A DNA stretch of 64,000 nt from Shewanella cyperi (GCF_017354985.1 NZ_CP071501.1:3201001-3265000); one strand, 5' to 3'. Shown: positions 17,778 through 27,943, numbered from the stretch's first letter. Program-made: numbers and translations. Notes: generated by a model not told the origin, from the letters alone.

Positions 17778-18262
17778 CCCGGGTCTATATCGCCCTCGGC
17801 GCCAACCTCGCCGAACCCAAGCAACAATTGGACAGGGCCTGTGCGGCCCTGTCTGCTTTGGCGGCCCCCGGTAGCTTCAGGGTGTCATCCTATTACGCCT
17901 CCCGCCCCATGGGAGAGGTGGCCCAGCCCGACTATGTCAATGCGGTGGCAAGCCTGGAGACAGAGTTGGCACCGCTGGCGCTGCTGGACGCGCTGCAGGC
18001 CATAGAGCTTGACCAGGGCCGCGAGCGCCTGCTGCGCTGGGGCCCCAGAACCCTGGATCTGGACCTCTTGCTCTATGGCGATATCACCATGGACAGCGAG
18101 CGCCTGACCCTGCCCCATTACGGTATGAAACAACGCAGCTTTGTGCTGGTGCCGCTCCATGAGCTGACACCGGATTTGGTCCTGCCCTGCGGCACGTCCC
18201 TGGGAGACCTGGTCAACCAGGGCTTACGGGACGAGCTTCACCAACTGGGCCAAGAGGATTGA
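17774..18262 (+). CDS. folK: 6-hydroxymethyl-dihydropterin pyrophosphokinase
   Basis: HPPK transfers pyrophosphate from ATP to 6-hydroxymethyl-7,8-dihydropterin in folate synthesis. The 162 residues contain the opening [10 protein letters not shown], the pterin-binding block and the signature [14 protein letters not shown], in which the two Asp residues bind Mg. The ATG overlaps the pcnB stop (ATGA), so the two are translationally coupled, as in E. coli. Confidence 0.95.
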   Translation: MTRVYIALGANLAEPKQQLDRACAALSALAAPGSFRVSSYYASRPMGEVAQPDYVNAVASLETELAPLALLDALQAIELDQGRERLLRWGPRTLDLDLLLYGDITMDSERLTLPHYGMKQRSFVLVPLHELTPDLVLPCGTSLGDLVNQGLRDELHQLGQED

Positions 18263-18320
18263 AGTCCGACCAGAGTTGGCATATAACTCCACTTCCACAC
18301 GCAGTATAAGATTGACCTAT

Positions 18321-19115
18321 ATGGCTAAAGTGACTACATCAAGCCTGCTGAAAATGAAGCAGGAAGGCAAAAAATTCACGGCTCTGACCGCCTATGACGC
18401 CAGCTTTGCCGGCGCCTTTGATGCCGAAGGCATTGAAATATTACTGGTGGGGGATTCCCTGGGCATGGTGTTGCAGGGCAATGAAGATACCCTGCCGGTG
18501 ACCACGGACGAAATCGCCTATCACACCCGCTCGGTGCGCCGCGGCATCAAGCAATCACTGCTGATCGCCGACATGCCCTTTATGAGCTATGCCACCCCTG
18601 AGCAGGCCATGCACAATGCCGCCATCCTGATGCAGGCCGGTGCCAACATGGTCAAGCTTGAAGGTGGCCAGTGGCTGCTGCAAACCGTCACCATGTTGAC
18701 CGAGCGCGGCATCCCCGTGTGTGCCCACCTGGGCCTGACGCCGCAGTCGGTCAACGTGTTCGGCGGCTTCAAGATCCAGGGCCGCGACGAGGCCAATGCC
18801 AAACGCATTCTTGAGGAAGCCAAGGCCCTGCAGGCCGCCGGTGCCCAACTCCTGGTATTGGAATGTATCCCCGCCTCCCTGGCCAAGACCATCACACAGG
18901 CCCTGACCATACCCGTTATCGGCATAGGCGCCGGTGCCGACACCGATGGCCAGATCCTGGTGATGCACGATGTTCTGGGGATCTCCAGCGGCTACATACC
19001 CAAGTTCTCCAAGAACTACCTGGCGCAAACCGGTGAAATCCGCGCCGCGGTAAAAGCCTTTAAGGAGGAAGTCGCCAACGGCACTTTCCCCGGCAAAGAA
19101 CACACATTTAATTGA
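18321..19115 (+). CDS. panB: 3-methyl-2-oxobutanoate hydroxymethyltransferase
   Basis: First committed step of pantothenate synthesis: it adds a hydroxymethyl group from methylene-THF to ketoisovalerate. From the ATG at 18321 it has 264 residues, exactly the E. coli length; a TTG at 18276 would add 15 unlike residues. Motifs seen are [18 protein letters not shown] (Mg-binding Asp), KLEGG and the GIGAG loop. It starts 58 bases after folK and seven bases before panC, so pcnB-folK-panB-panC is one likely unit. Confidence 0.95.
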   Translation: MAKVTTSSLLKMKQEGKKFTALTAYDASFAGAFDAEGIEILLVGDSLGMVLQGNEDTLPVTTDEIAYHTRSVRRGIKQSLLIADMPFMSYATPEQAMHNAAILMQAGANMVKLEGGQWLLQTVTMLTERGIPVCAHLGLTPQSVNVFGGFKIQGRDEANAKRILEEAKALQAAGAQLLVLECIPASLAKTITQALTIPVIGIGAGADTDGQILVMHDVLGISSGYIPKFSKNYLAQTGEIRAAVKAFKEEVANGTFPGKEHTFN

Positions 19116-19122
19116 GATCCAG

Positions 19123-19968
19123 ATGCACACCACAGCCTTAATTGATGAAATCCGCGCCCAGGTTCGCGCCTGGCGTGCCCGCGGCGAAACCGTGGCCTTT
19201 GTGCCCACCATGGGTAACCTGCATGCGGGCCATATTCACCTGGTAAATGAAGCCCGCAAGCGTGCCGACCACGTGGTGGCATCCATCTTCGTCAACCCCA
19301 TGCAGTTTGGCAAAAATGAAGATCTCGACGCCTATCCACGCACCCTGGCCGATGACCAAGCGGCCCTGACCGCCGCAGGTTGTGAACTGCTGTTTACCCC
19401 GACACCCGAAATCATCTATCCCAAGGGCCTCGACGCCCAGACCTTTGTGGAAGTGCCGGGTATTTCCGATGTGCTTTGCGGTGCCAGTCGTCCGGGGCAC
19501 TTCCGCGGTGTGGCCACCATAGTGCTGAAACTGTTCAACATAGTGCAGCCCGATGTGGCTCTGTTTGGCCGCAAGGATTTCCAGCAGCTGCTGGTGATCA
19601 GGACCATGGTGGAAGATCTGTCGCTGCCGCTGGAGATAGTCGGCATAGACACAGTACGGGAAGCCTCGGGCCTGGCCATGAGTTCACGCAACGGCTATTT
19701 AACTGCCGACGAGAAGCAGCGCGCCGCGGCCCTGAAGCGCGCCCTCGACCAACTGGCGAGCGACATTCAGGCCGGTATGGCCGTTACGGATGCCTGCAAC
19801 AAGGCCAATGACAGCCTGCGCCAGGCAGGATTCACCCCCGACTATATGGAAGTGCGCAGTGCCAGGACCCTGGCCGAGGCCACAGACGCCGATCGGGAAC
19901 TGGTGGTACTGGCCGCCGCCCAGTTGGGCAAGGCCCGGTTGATAGACAATCTGTGCTTTAATCGCTGA
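19123..19968 (+). CDS. panC: Pantothenate synthetase
   Basis: Joins pantoate and beta-alanine with ATP through an adenylate. The 281 residues show [15 protein letters not shown] (HIGH-like site), [17 protein letters not shown] and the KMSKS-like MSSRNGYL. panD, which makes beta-alanine, is not in the window. The gene ends with a strong terminator. Confidence 0.95.
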   Translation: MHTTALIDEIRAQVRAWRARGETVAFVPTMGNLHAGHIHLVNEARKRADHVVASIFVNPMQFGKNEDLDAYPRTLADDQAALTAAGCELLFTPTPEIIYPKGLDAQTFVEVPGISDVLCGASRPGHFRGVATIVLKLFNIVQPDVALFGRKDFQQLLVIRTMVEDLSLPLEIVGIDTVREASGLAMSSRNGYLTADEKQRAAALKRALDQLASDIQAGMAVTDACNKANDSLRQAGFTPDYMEVRSARTLAEATDADRELVVLAAAQLGKARLIDNLCFNR

Positions 19969-19981
19969 GCCACAGGCTATC

Positions 19982-20016
19982 AACAAGGGGGGAGCATTGG
20001 CTCCCCCTTGTTATTT
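19982..20016 (+). terminator. Terminator after panC
   Basis: AACAAGGGGGGAGC / GCTCCCCCTTGTT stem (19982-20012), then TATTT, 14 bases below the stop. Confidence 0.75.
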
Positions 20017-20149
20017 GCGTGGTGGAACACGCCAGCCCTAACCACCCAAACCCTTATAAAAAAACTGGTTTTTAGATAATGATTGGGCCATATTAAACAC
20101 ATTCACCCGCATCGCCGGCTCCAAACACAGGCAAAGGAACCCAGGCCAG

Positions 20150-20659
20150 ATGGTAAAACTTGTCACCTGCATCCTCTGTTTACTGCCCCTGGCCGCTCAG
20201 GCCAATACCATCTACAAGTGCATCAAGGACGACAAGGTGGTGTTCTCCCAATCCGTGTGTCCCAGTGAGTTCAAACAACACGAAATCAGCTACCAACTGG
20301 GTGTGACCACAGAGGTGGATTCGGATCATGCCAAGATGAACGACCCGCTGCAGGCGCTGCTGAGCAAACACGCCCTGTCGCCGGAAAAGCTGCTGCAGTT
20401 GCTCGACAGCGAGCTGTACCGGCTGAAGCAGGAGAACAGCTACTATGAGATCCTGCGCGCCAGCGAGATGCAGAAACTGGAGCGCAAGCGTTATTGGCAG
20501 GAGAAGCGCGACGACGACACCCAATACCTGGCGGACAAGAAAGAACTCAATGACCGCTTTGACGCCCTTATCAAGCTCAACGAAGACACCATGGCCGAGT
20601 TGAGCCTGCGCCGGGATCTTATCGCCGCCGAGACCCTGCCGCTACAGCCGAGGAAATAG
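20150..20659 (+). CDS. DUF4124-type exported protein
   Basis: A 169-residue protein with a short signal peptide (MVKLVTCILCLLPLAAQA, cut after AQA) followed at once by NTIYKCIKDDKVVFSQSVCP. This is the compact DUF4124 strand block with its conserved Cys pair, which may form a disulphide. The rest is a charged, mostly helical, possibly coiled-coil region (about 70-165). The function of the family is unknown. It is convergent with yadH, with two bases between the stops. Confidence 0.75.
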   Translation: MVKLVTCILCLLPLAAQANTIYKCIKDDKVVFSQSVCPSEFKQHEISYQLGVTTEVDSDHAKMNDPLQALLSKHALSPEKLLQLLDSELYRLKQENSYYEILRASEMQKLERKRYWQEKRDDDTQYLADKKELNDRFDALIKLNEDTMAELSLRRDLIAAETLPLQPRK

Positions 20660-20661
20660 CC

Positions 20662-21432
20662 TCAGGTACGTAAGCCTATGCCGCGGGAAATCAAATAATA
20701 GGCCAGCAGCCACAAGCCACCGCAAAATCCCAACATCACAGCAAAGGACAGGCCCAGGCCTATATCGGCAAAGCCGAGGAAGCCGTAGCGGAAGATGTTG
20801 ATCATATAGACCACGGGGTTCAGCGACGACACGCCGCGCCAGAAGTCCGGCAGCAGTGACAGGGAATAAAACACCCCGCCAAGGTAGGTCAGCGGCGTCA
20901 GCACAAAGGTGGGGATGATGCTGATATCATCGAAGCTCTTGGCAAACACCGCATTGATAAGCCCCCCCAGGGAAAACAGCACAGAGGTCATCAGCACTGT
21001 CAGGGCCACCAGCCCCAAATGCTGCACGCTCAAATCCACGAAGCACATGGCCACCAGCGTCACTATCAGGCCCACACACAGGCCGCGGGCCACACCGCCA
21101 CCAACGTAGCCGGCAATCATCACATAGTGGGGCACGGGGGCAACAATCAGCTCCTCCAGGTTACGCTGGAACTTGGCGCTGAAAAAACTCGAGGCCACGT
21201 TGGAGTAGGAGTTGGTGATAACCGACATCATGATAAGGCCGGGGGCGATAAACTCCATGTAGGAAACGCCACCCATTTCGCCGATGCGGCTGCCCACCAG
21301 ATTGCCGAAGATCAGGAAATACAAGGTCATGGTGATGGCCGGCGGCACCAGGGTCTGCACCCAGATACGGGTAAAGCGGGTGATTTCCTTGTACAGAATA
21401 CTCTTGAACGCGGTCAGGTACAGGGCCTTCAT
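20662..21432 (-). CDS. yadH: ABC-2 type exporter permease (YadH family)
   Basis: A 256-residue inner-membrane protein with six predicted helices and the ABC-2 signature region (GGVFYSLSLLPDFWRGVSSL). Its ATG overlaps the stop of the ATPase gene by four bases, so the two make one half-transporter pair that works as a dimer. The E. coli homologues are yadG-yadH beside hpt, as here. The exported substrate is not known. Confidence 0.9.
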   Translation of the reverse strand: MKALYLTAFKSILYKEITRFTRIWVQTLVPPAITMTLYFLIFGNLVGSRIGEMGGVSYMEFIAPGLIMMSVITNSYSNVASSFFSAKFQRNLEELIVAPVPHYVMIAGYVGGGVARGLCVGLIVTLVAMCFVDLSVQHLGLVALTVLMTSVLFSLGGLINAVFAKSFDDISIIPTFVLTPLTYLGGVFYSLSLLPDFWRGVSSLNPVVYMINIFRYGFLGFADIGLGLSFAVMLGFCGGLWLLAYYLISRGIGLRT

Positions 21433-22361
21433 GGGCGTGCTCCTTTATTCTCCACCAGGGCCACAAACAGTTCTTCCAGGCGGTTGGCCTTGTTGCGCAT
21501 GGAGATCACCTCGATACCCAGTTCGCTCAAACGGGCAAACAGGCTGTTGAGGCTGTGTGACTTGGCGATGTCCACTTCCAGGGTGTGGGGATCGGTCAGG
21601 CGGGCGGGTATATCACCCAGCTCGGGCACGGCCTCAAGGTCCTGCCCCAGATCCAGCACAAAGGTCTCCATATTCAGGGTCGCCAGCAGTTTCTTCATGC
21701 TGGTGCACTGCACCAAAACGCCCTGATCTATGATGCCTATGTTGCGGCACAGCATCTCGGCCTCTTCCAGGTAGTGGGTGGTGAGTATTATGGTCACCCC
21801 CTGGCGGTTGAGCTGCTGCAAAAAGGTCCACATGGAGCGCCGCAGCTCGATATCGACCCCGGCGGTGGGCTCATCGAGAATGAGCAGCTTGGGCTCGTGC
21901 ATCAGGGCCCGGGCTATCATCAAGCGCCGCTTCATGCCGCCGGACAGCTGCCGCGAGGCGGTGTTGCGCTTGTCCCACAGATCCAGTTCCTTCAGATACT
22001 TCTCGGCCCGAACCAGGGCCAGCGGCCGCGGCACCCCGTAATAACCGGCCTGGTTGACCACGATTTGCAGCACAGTCTCGAACTGGTTGAAGTTGAATTC
22101 CTGGGGCACCAGGCCGATACACAACTTGGCCTGCTCCAGCTCCCGGTCAATATCGTGGCCGAAGACCTTCACCTTGCCGCCGGTCTTGTGTACCAGGGAA
22201 CTGATGATGCCTATGGTGGTGGACTTACCGGCGCCGTTGGGTCCCAGCAGGGCGAAGAAATCCCCCTGCTCAACCTTGAGGCTGATGCCCTTGACGGCTT
22301 CGGTACCGCCGGCGTAGGTCTTGCGCAATTCAGCAATTTCGAGTGCGGCAATGGAGCTCAT
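21429..22361 (-). CDS. yadG: ABC exporter ATP-binding protein (YadG family)
   Basis: From the ATG at 22361 it has 310 residues (E. coli YadG 308). Walker A GPNGAGKSTT, Q-loop VPQEFNFNQ, signature LSGGMKRRL, Walker B LLILDEPTAGVD and the switch His in TTHYLEEAE are all present. An upstream extension to 22475 runs back through the hpt terminator and is rejected. The C-terminal region (about 220-310) is the DUF4162-like tail of these exporters. Confidence 0.92.
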   Translation of the reverse strand: MSSIAALEIAELRKTYAGGTEAVKGISLKVEQGDFFALLGPNGAGKSTTIGIISSLVHKTGGKVKVFGHDIDRELEQAKLCIGLVPQEFNFNQFETVLQIVVNQAGYYGVPRPLALVRAEKYLKELDLWDKRNTASRQLSGGMKRRLMIARALMHEPKLLILDEPTAGVDIELRRSMWTFLQQLNRQGVTIILTTHYLEEAEMLCRNIGIIDQGVLVQCTSMKKLLATLNMETFVLDLGQDLEAVPELGDIPARLTDPHTLEVDIAKSHSLNSLFARLSELGIEVISMRNKANRLEELFVALVENKGARP

Positions 22362-22404
22362 GCTTTCTCTCTGTAGGCTTGGTTTATCTCTGTGTATCCC
22401 GATG

Positions 22405-22430
22405 AAAAACGGGGGCCAGGCCCCCGTTAA
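22405..22430 (-). terminator. Terminator after hpt
   Basis: AACGGGGGCC / GGCCCCCGTT stem (22408-22428) with a T-run on the minus strand, 22 bases after the hpt stop. Confidence 0.8.
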
Positions 22431-22449
22431 TGTGCAGCAGACAAGCAGC

Positions 22450-22980
22450 TTATTCCAGCGGAATAACCTTGGCAATGTAAGGCAGATTGCGGTACTGCTC
22501 GGCGTAATCTATGCCATAGCCGACGATGAATTCGTCGGGAATGGTGAAGCCGACGAAATCCACCGGCACATTGACCTCGCGGCGCTCCGGCTTGTCCAGC
22601 AGGGTGCACAGGGCCAGGCTCTTGGGCTCACGCAGCAACAGCATTTCCCGCACCTTGTTGAGGGTGTTGCCTGAGTCGATCAAATCTTCCACTATCAGCA
22701 CATCGCGACCGGCCAGATCAGACTGCACGTCCTTGAGGATTTTGACGTCACGGGAGCTGGTCATGGCATTGCCATAGCTGGAGACTGACATAAAGTCGAT
22801 TTCCACATGGCCCTTGATGCGGCGGCACAGATCCGCCATGAAGACCACGGAGCCCTTGAGCAGGCCCACCATCAGCAGGCGCTCACTGTTGGCGTAGTGG
22901 GCATTGATGCGCTCAGCCATCTCGTTCAGTTTCTGGTCAATGGCCTCGGCCGAGATCATCTCTTCAATGGTGTGTTTCAT
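22450..22980 (-). CDS. hpt: Hypoxanthine phosphoribosyltransferase
   Basis: Purine salvage enzyme that converts hypoxanthine (and some guanine) to IMP with PRPP. The 176 residues show the PRPP loop [14 protein letters not shown] near 95-108, the flexible loop SSYGNAM and the base-contact end [17 protein letters not shown]. Length matches E. coli Hpt (178). It starts seven bases after ubiX stops on the same strand and ends at its own terminator. Confidence 0.95.
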   Translation of the reverse strand: MKHTIEEMISAEAIDQKLNEMAERINAHYANSERLLMVGLLKGSVVFMADLCRRIKGHVEIDFMSVSSYGNAMTSSRDVKILKDVQSDLAGRDVLIVEDLIDSGNTLNKVREMLLLREPKSLALCTLLDKPERREVNVPVDFVGFTIPDEFIVGYGIDYAEQYRNLPYIAKVIPLE

Positions 22981-22987
22981 ATTACTC

Positions 22988-23635
22988 TCAATTATCAGAT
23001 ACCTGCGGGCTGGCTAGTTTGCCATAGCCCCAACGCCCCAGGAGTTGCTGGTCTATGCCCAGGTGGTCCAGTATGCGGGCGACCATGAAGTCTACCAGAT
23101 CTGACACCGATTGGGGATTGTGATAAAAACCCGGTGCCGCCGGCATTATGGTGGCCCCCATGCGCGTCAATGACAGCATGTGCTCCAGATGAATGGCGTT
23201 GAAGGGAGTTTCCCTGGGCACCAGGATCAGCTGACCGCGCTCCTTGAGCACCACGTCCGCCGCCCGCTCCAGCAGGTTGTTGCTCATGCCGGTAGCCACG
23301 GCCGCCAGAGTGCCGGTGGAACAGGGGCAAATCACCATCTGTTTCGGCGCCGCCGAGCCCGAGGCCGGGGGTGAAAACCATTCTTCCTTGCCAAGCAGAC
23401 GCAACTCACCTGCATCTGTGCCCAGCAGGCTGCGCAGTTGGGCCTCGGCCTTGTTGCTGTCGCTGCTGAGCTTGAGTCCCTCTTCGGTGGCCAGCACCAC
23501 CCGGGCGGCGCTGGACACCATAAGGAACACAGTGTATTCGGCATTGAGCAGGCATTGCAGCAAGCGCAGACCATAGGGGGCGCCCGAGGCACCGGTCCAG
23601 GCCAGGCTGATACTTTTGGGGTTGGCTGTGATCAC
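22988..23635 (-). CDS. ubiX: Flavin prenyltransferase UbiX
   Basis: Makes prenylated FMN, the cofactor of UbiD decarboxylases in ubiquinone synthesis. The 215 residues include [13 protein letters not shown] (FMN loop), the [31 protein letters not shown] (seen as [14 protein letters not shown]) and LVPRETPFN, all typical. It lies between mpl and hpt on the minus strand, with 27 bases from mpl, so mpl-ubiX-hpt is likely co-transcribed. Confidence 0.93.
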   Translation of the reverse strand: MITANPKSISLAWTGASGAPYGLRLLQCLLNAEYTVFLMVSSAARVVLATEEGLKLSSDSNKAEAQLRSLLGTDAGELRLLGKEEWFSPPASGSAAPKQMVICPCSTGTLAAVATGMSNNLLERAADVVLKERGQLILVPRETPFNAIHLEHMLSLTRMGATIMPAAPGFYHNPQSVSDLVDFMVARILDHLGIDQQLLGRWGYGKLASPQVSDN

Positions 23636-23662
23636 TGTGTGTCCCTGTAATTAAGTCCCGAT

Positions 23663-25027
23663 TCAGGCCCTGTGTTTGAGCGCGTCGAGCAGCTTGCCGT
23701 GAATACCGCCAAAACCACCGTTGCTCATCACCACTATGCTGTCACCGGCTTGGCTGGACGCCACTACCCTGGCAACCAGGGTATCAATATCATAGTCCAC
23801 CTGCACCGGCAGCGGTGCCTGGGCCATGGCAGCGGCCAGATCCCAGCCGATATTGTCGGCCTGGTACAGGAAGGCCAGATCCGCCAGCGCCATGGAGCCC
23901 GCCAGGGTGTCCTTGTGCACCCCGCGCTTCATGGTATTGGAGCGCGGTTCCAGCACCACAATGATCCTGCCCTCGCCCACGGCGGCCCGCAGCCCCTGCA
24001 AGGTAGTGGCAATGGCGGTGGGATGATGGGCAAAGTCATCAAACACCCTGACCCCACCAGCCTCACCCAGCAGCTCAAGGCGCCGTTTCGGCGGCGCAAA
24101 TTTGGCCAGTGCCTCGATGGCGGCGGCAGGTGCCACGCCCACATGGCGGGCGGCGGCTATGGCCATGGCGGCGTTTTCCATGTTGTGCTTGCCGAGCAGG
24201 CTCCAGTCGAGCACGCCCTGCACTTCGCCCTGGAACAACACCTCAAACCTGTGGCTGTCGTCGCTCAGGGCGCGCACCTGCCAGTCGGCGCCGGCCTGAT
24301 GGCTGAAGCCTTCCTGCTCGCTCCACAGCCCCTTGTCCAGTACCTGCTGCACCGCCTCGCTGTCCTTGGGCCAGATAACCTTGCCGCTGGCGGGCACGGT
24401 ACGGATCAGGTGATTGAACTGACGCTGGATATCGGCGAGGGAATCGAAGATGTCGGCATGATCGAATTCCAGATTGTTGATAACCAAAGTGCGCGGCTGG
24501 TAGTGGACAAACTTGGAGCGCTTATCGAAGAAGGCGCTGTCGTATTCATCGGCCTCAACCACGAAGAAAGGCGAATTGCCAAGCCTCGCCGAGATCCCGA
24601 AATTCTGTGGCACGCCGCCGATAAGGAAGCCCGGCTCATAGCCGCAATCTTCCAAAATCCAGGCCAGCATGCTGGAGGTGGAGGTTTTGCCATGGGTACC
24701 GGACACGGCCAACACCCAGCGACCGGGTAAAATATGATCCCGCAAAAACTGCGGGCCCGAGGTATAGGCCAGGCCCTTGTCCAGCACGGCCTCGACACAG
24801 GGGTTACCGCGGCTCATGGCATTGCCTATGACCACCAGATCCGGTGCAGGATCCAGCTGTGACGGGTCAAAACCGCTGATAAGGGCTATGCCCTGCTGCT
24901 CCAGCTGGGTGCTCATGGGCGGGTAAACATTGGCATCGGACCCTGTCACCTTGTGCCCCATGGCCCTGGCGAGCAGCGCCAGGCCGCCCATGAAAGTACC
25001 GCAAATGCCGAGAATATGTACGTGCAT
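23663..25027 (-). CDS. mpl: Murein tripeptide ligase Mpl
   Basis: Recycles cell-wall peptide by joining L-Ala-gamma-D-Glu-mDAP to UDP-MurNAc. The start MHVHILGICGTFMGG at 25027 matches the family N-terminus; an ATG three codons earlier (25036) is possible. It has 454 residues, with the ATP site SGTHGKTSTSSML, the Mur-ligase central segment VVEADEYDSAF and the C-terminal DDFAHHPTA. It is distinct from MurC by that ending and by the GFDPSQL region. Confidence 0.94.
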   Translation of the reverse strand: MHVHILGICGTFMGGLALLARAMGHKVTGSDANVYPPMSTQLEQQGIALISGFDPSQLDPAPDLVVIGNAMSRGNPCVEAVLDKGLAYTSGPQFLRDHILPGRWVLAVSGTHGKTSTSSMLAWILEDCGYEPGFLIGGVPQNFGISARLGNSPFFVVEADEYDSAFFDKRSKFVHYQPRTLVINNLEFDHADIFDSLADIQRQFNHLIRTVPASGKVIWPKDSEAVQQVLDKGLWSEQEGFSHQAGADWQVRALSDDSHRFEVLFQGEVQGVLDWSLLGKHNMENAAMAIAAARHVGVAPAAAIEALAKFAPPKRRLELLGEAGGVRVFDDFAHHPTAIATTLQGLRAAVGEGRIIVVLEPRSNTMKRGVHKDTLAGSMALADLAFLYQADNIGWDLAAAMAQAPLPVQVDYDIDTLVARVVASSQAGDSIVVMSNGGFGGIHGKLLDALKHRA

Positions 25028-25160
25028 AGACCCCATTCCGGGCGCTTTGGCAAAGCCTTAAGCGCCTCATCCAGAAAAATAATCAGCGGCTATTGTACCC
25101 ATAGCGGGTGCGGGTGGCGAGCGCGGGCTTAAGGCCGATAAATGCCGGATGCCCGGCAAT

Positions 25161-25190
25161 AAAAAAGCCGCCCACTGGCGGCTTTTCCGG
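25161..25190 (-). terminator. Terminator after the cytochrome operon
   Basis: AAAAGCCGCC-CACT-GGCGGCTTTT stem (25163-25186) followed by a T-run on the minus strand, 31 bases beyond the cytochrome b561 stop and ahead of mpl. It separates the electron-transfer operon from mpl. Confidence 0.85.
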
Positions 25191-25216
25191 ATCCAAGATC
25201 ACTTGAGCGCTTTGGT

Positions 25217-25807
25217 TTATTTGAGCGCTTTGGGCGGCATATCCAATGTGGTATCTGATTCGGCGGGCTGAGCCAGCTCGCCGGCATCGTTCTCCTCGAA
25301 GAAGTGCACCAGCACCCCGAGGATATGCAGACCAAACACAAAGTAGATCAGATCTATCGCCCACAGGTGGGCTTCCTTGGCATAGTAGGCCAGGTCTTCA
25401 CTGAAGGGAGTGTCACTGCCGCCCCACCAGAGCACACCGAACAATTCCAGTGGCTTGCCATCGGCCAGCACCAGGGCCAGCCCCGTCAGCGGCATGGCAA
25501 TCATCAGAAAATACAGGGTCAGATGATTGAGTCTTGCCAGCACAAGTTGATACTTGTGGCGGTAATGGGTTTGCACCGGACGCTTGTCCATGATGTAAAG
25601 CCACAGTGAACGCAGCAACAGGAACAGAATAAACCAGCCACCAAACTTCTGGTGGTACAGGGTCGCCTCCGCCCGTTGGCTGGAGTTACTGGCGAAATCC
25701 AGCATTATGGGCATGGAAAACAGCAGAATGATAAAATACACCGCACAAATCCAGTGCAACAGCCTGGCTATCTTGTAGCCATAGTCATGGATAAGATTGG
25801 ATATCAT
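25217..25807 (-). CDS. Cytochrome b561-type membrane protein
   Basis: A 196-residue protein with four predicted helices (about 12-35, 50-72, 92-115, 140-170). Histidines fall in helix-like positions: RLLHWI, LYHQKFGG, LNHLTLY, EAHLWAI and GLHILGVLVHFF, the pattern of a di-heme b-type cytochrome of the b561/cytochrome b superfamily. The acidic C-terminal tail is soluble. As the last gene of the porin-cytochrome operon it is the natural candidate to take electrons from the quinol pool and pass them to the periplasmic cytochromes, in place of CymA. That role is inference from position. Confidence 0.82.
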   Translation of the reverse strand: MISNLIHDYGYKIARLLHWICAVYFIILLFSMPIMLDFASNSSQRAEATLYHQKFGGWFILFLLLRSLWLYIMDKRPVQTHYRHKYQLVLARLNHLTLYFLMIAMPLTGLALVLADGKPLELFGVLWWGGSDTPFSEDLAYYAKEAHLWAIDLIYFVFGLHILGVLVHFFEENDAGELAQPAESDTTLDMPPKALK

Positions 25808-25844
25808 GTTTGATTCTCCTAAGCAGGATCTCCCCCAGGGTAGT

Positions 25845-25864
25845 CGGGAGCCCTCAGGCTCCCG
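25845..25864 (-). other. Hairpin inside the electron-transfer operon
   Basis: CGGGAGCC / GGCTCCCG inverted repeat seven bases after the barrel-gene stop and before the b561 gene, without a T-run. It may trim or stabilise the messenger between the two genes. Confidence 0.45.
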
Positions 25865-25870
25865 TTATCC

Positions 25871-27931
25871 TCAGAAGAACTTCTTGTAACTCAGCGAGAC
25901 TGTGTCCACCGAATCGGCCAGTGCCAGGTTGCTGAAGGCACCGACCACATCGTCGAGCTGGAAGTATTGCTCGTCGTTGTTATCGTAGGTCATGTGCTCG
26001 TAACCCAATCTGACTTCGGCGGTGGGATCCAGACGATAGATCAGGGTCACGGTCGCCCACACTTCACGGCTGTCTACCAGGCCATAGTCTTTCTCTGTGC
26101 CGGCGTCATCACCGGTCAGGATCCGCGAATCCAGATCCTGGTTGATATCGGTGTAATTGACATCGGCTTCGAGGGCCAAACTGTCCTCAACCAGCTCCCA
26201 TTTGGCATTCAGACCGTAGACATTGGCGGCATCGGCGAAGAATACCCGCCAGGTGCCATTGCGCTCGCCATATTGGTCCTCATCATACTCATTTCGACCC
26301 GCGTAAACTGTGATCTGGCTCTGAGCTGTAGGCATATAAGCAAAATCCAAACTATAGCTCTTGGTCTTGCTGTTCTTGACGCCGAAGTTATCCGGCTCAC
26401 CGTAACTCAGGTCCTTGTAGTCCCCCGTCAAACCGATGGAAAACTCGGCGCTGGGGTTATACCTCAGGTTCAGTTGCAGCCTGTCGGTCTCGACATCGCC
26501 CTTGTGACGCTGACGCAGCAGCGGATTGATGGGCTGACCGAACACACTGGTTTCGGGGGCAATGTATTCATTGGCCTCCCTGTCTTCACGGCTGAGCTTA
26601 AGCTCGGCATCCACGCTGGTGACCGGACTCAGGTTAACCCTGAGCCACAGTTTGTCGGTGTCGCTTTCCTTGGCCACAGAACTGGTGCGCTCGAAGGCCT
26701 TGGTCTGGGCACCGGCGCTGAGTTTCACCAGTTGATTGATGCGCCAGTAAGCATCAATGGCATACTCACGCTCACTCCAGGACAGGGGCATGGTGCTGTA
26801 GGGATTACCTTTCGCTGGCGCTGTGCCATCAATCATGACGTAGGTGATGTCCAGCGGCGCAGTGCGGTTATCCCTGTCGGTGTCGCGCGCCAGCAGGTTA
26901 ACGCCCACGGCCGAAGAGAACCTGTGGTTTAAATAGAACTTGAGATCCCGGTAATCCACCTCACCGTTGAGGCTGTCGGCGGGCTGTTCAATGTCGGCAT
27001 TGATGGAAGCCGCCAGGAATTGAGCATTCTGGCGCGCCTTACCCTTGGCAGCGTACAGCTGAATACGGGTGTTATCGCCCAGGTTATACAGCAGATCGGC
27101 ATTGACCTGGTGGAACTGGTTATCCGGATCCACTCCAAGTCGCGATGCGATAGACTTGCCCTTGCTCAGTACCGTTATGTCCTGGAAGTCAAAGTTATTT
27201 TCATAACCCGAATACAGGTAACCCACGGAGAACTGGTAGTGACTGCCCAAATACTGCAGCTTGGTGGTCAGTTCAGTGGTCAGGCTGTCAATGGCTTCCG
27301 CCAGAAACACGGGGCCGCCGTATATACCACGGGTACGGGAGCCGTCCTTGTCTGTCTGGTTGTAGCTCAGTGCCAGATTCCAATGTTCCAGGAAGTCCCA
27401 ATTCAGGCCCAGTTCCAGATTTTGCCGGCTCAGGGCCGAATCCACTTCGCCCAGTTCACTGCCGGGTTCACCCAGGTTGGTGGTGCCCCAGGCGGCGTGA
27501 TACAGACTCTGGGCACCGTTCATAAACAGCTCGCGGTAATAGTTTTCCTGGTAATCCAGGTTCACCTTGTAGGTTCCCTGGGAACCGAAGGCCAGCTGCA
27601 GCTGCTGTGCATCCGTGCCGAGATCCCGCAGGTCCATCTCGTAGAAACGGGCCTTGTCTTCATCCTCAGTGTTCAGGGAAAAGATGTGACCGTTGAGTAT
27701 GGCACTGAGGCCCTTTTCAGATTCGCCATTGAACTGGCCATAGCGCAGCGAGTCATCAAAGATGTACTTGGTGCCTATATCTATCCAGTTGGTGAATTCC
27801 ACCAGACGGGTAGTTTCATAGGGAATATCATAAAAATCAGACTTTTCATCGTCATCGGCAGCACTGGCACACAAAGGCAGGGCGCCGTAGAGGGCGAGCA
27901 GGATCCAGGAAGCCAGTTTTGAAGTTTTCAT
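25871..27931 (-). CDS. MtrB/PioB-family decaheme-associated outer-membrane barrel
   Basis: A 686-residue outer-membrane protein: signal peptide cut near CASA-ADDDEK, then alternating strands throughout and a terminal Phe (SYKKFF) typical of BAM substrates. Many segments fit MtrB-type barrels that hold a decaheme cytochrome inside the pore (YNPSAEFSIGL, LGYEHMTYDN). Its gene follows the decaheme gene by 12 bases. Apart from the signal peptide I see no cysteine, so the N-terminal CXXC found in S. oneidensis MtrB is absent. It is therefore closer in layout to DmsF-like or PioB-like sheaths. Its partner would be the decaheme protein upstream. Confidence 0.9.
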   Translation of the reverse strand: MKTSKLASWILLALYGALPLCASAADDDEKSDFYDIPYETTRLVEFTNWIDIGTKYIFDDSLRYGQFNGESEKGLSAILNGHIFSLNTEDEDKARFYEMDLRDLGTDAQQLQLAFGSQGTYKVNLDYQENYYRELFMNGAQSLYHAAWGTTNLGEPGSELGEVDSALSRQNLELGLNWDFLEHWNLALSYNQTDKDGSRTRGIYGGPVFLAEAIDSLTTELTTKLQYLGSHYQFSVGYLYSGYENNFDFQDITVLSKGKSIASRLGVDPDNQFHQVNADLLYNLGDNTRIQLYAAKGKARQNAQFLAASINADIEQPADSLNGEVDYRDLKFYLNHRFSSAVGVNLLARDTDRDNRTAPLDITYVMIDGTAPAKGNPYSTMPLSWSEREYAIDAYWRINQLVKLSAGAQTKAFERTSSVAKESDTDKLWLRVNLSPVTSVDAELKLSREDREANEYIAPETSVFGQPINPLLRQRHKGDVETDRLQLNLRYNPSAEFSIGLTGDYKDLSYGEPDNFGVKNSKTKSYSLDFAYMPTAQSQITVYAGRNEYDEDQYGERNGTWRVFFADAANVYGLNAKWELVEDSLALEADVNYTDINQDLDSRILTGDDAGTEKDYGLVDSREVWATVTLIYRLDPTAEVRLGYEHMTYDNNDEQYFQLDDVVGAFSNLALADSVDTVSLSYKKFF

Positions 27932-27943
27932 CTTGTTCGCTCC

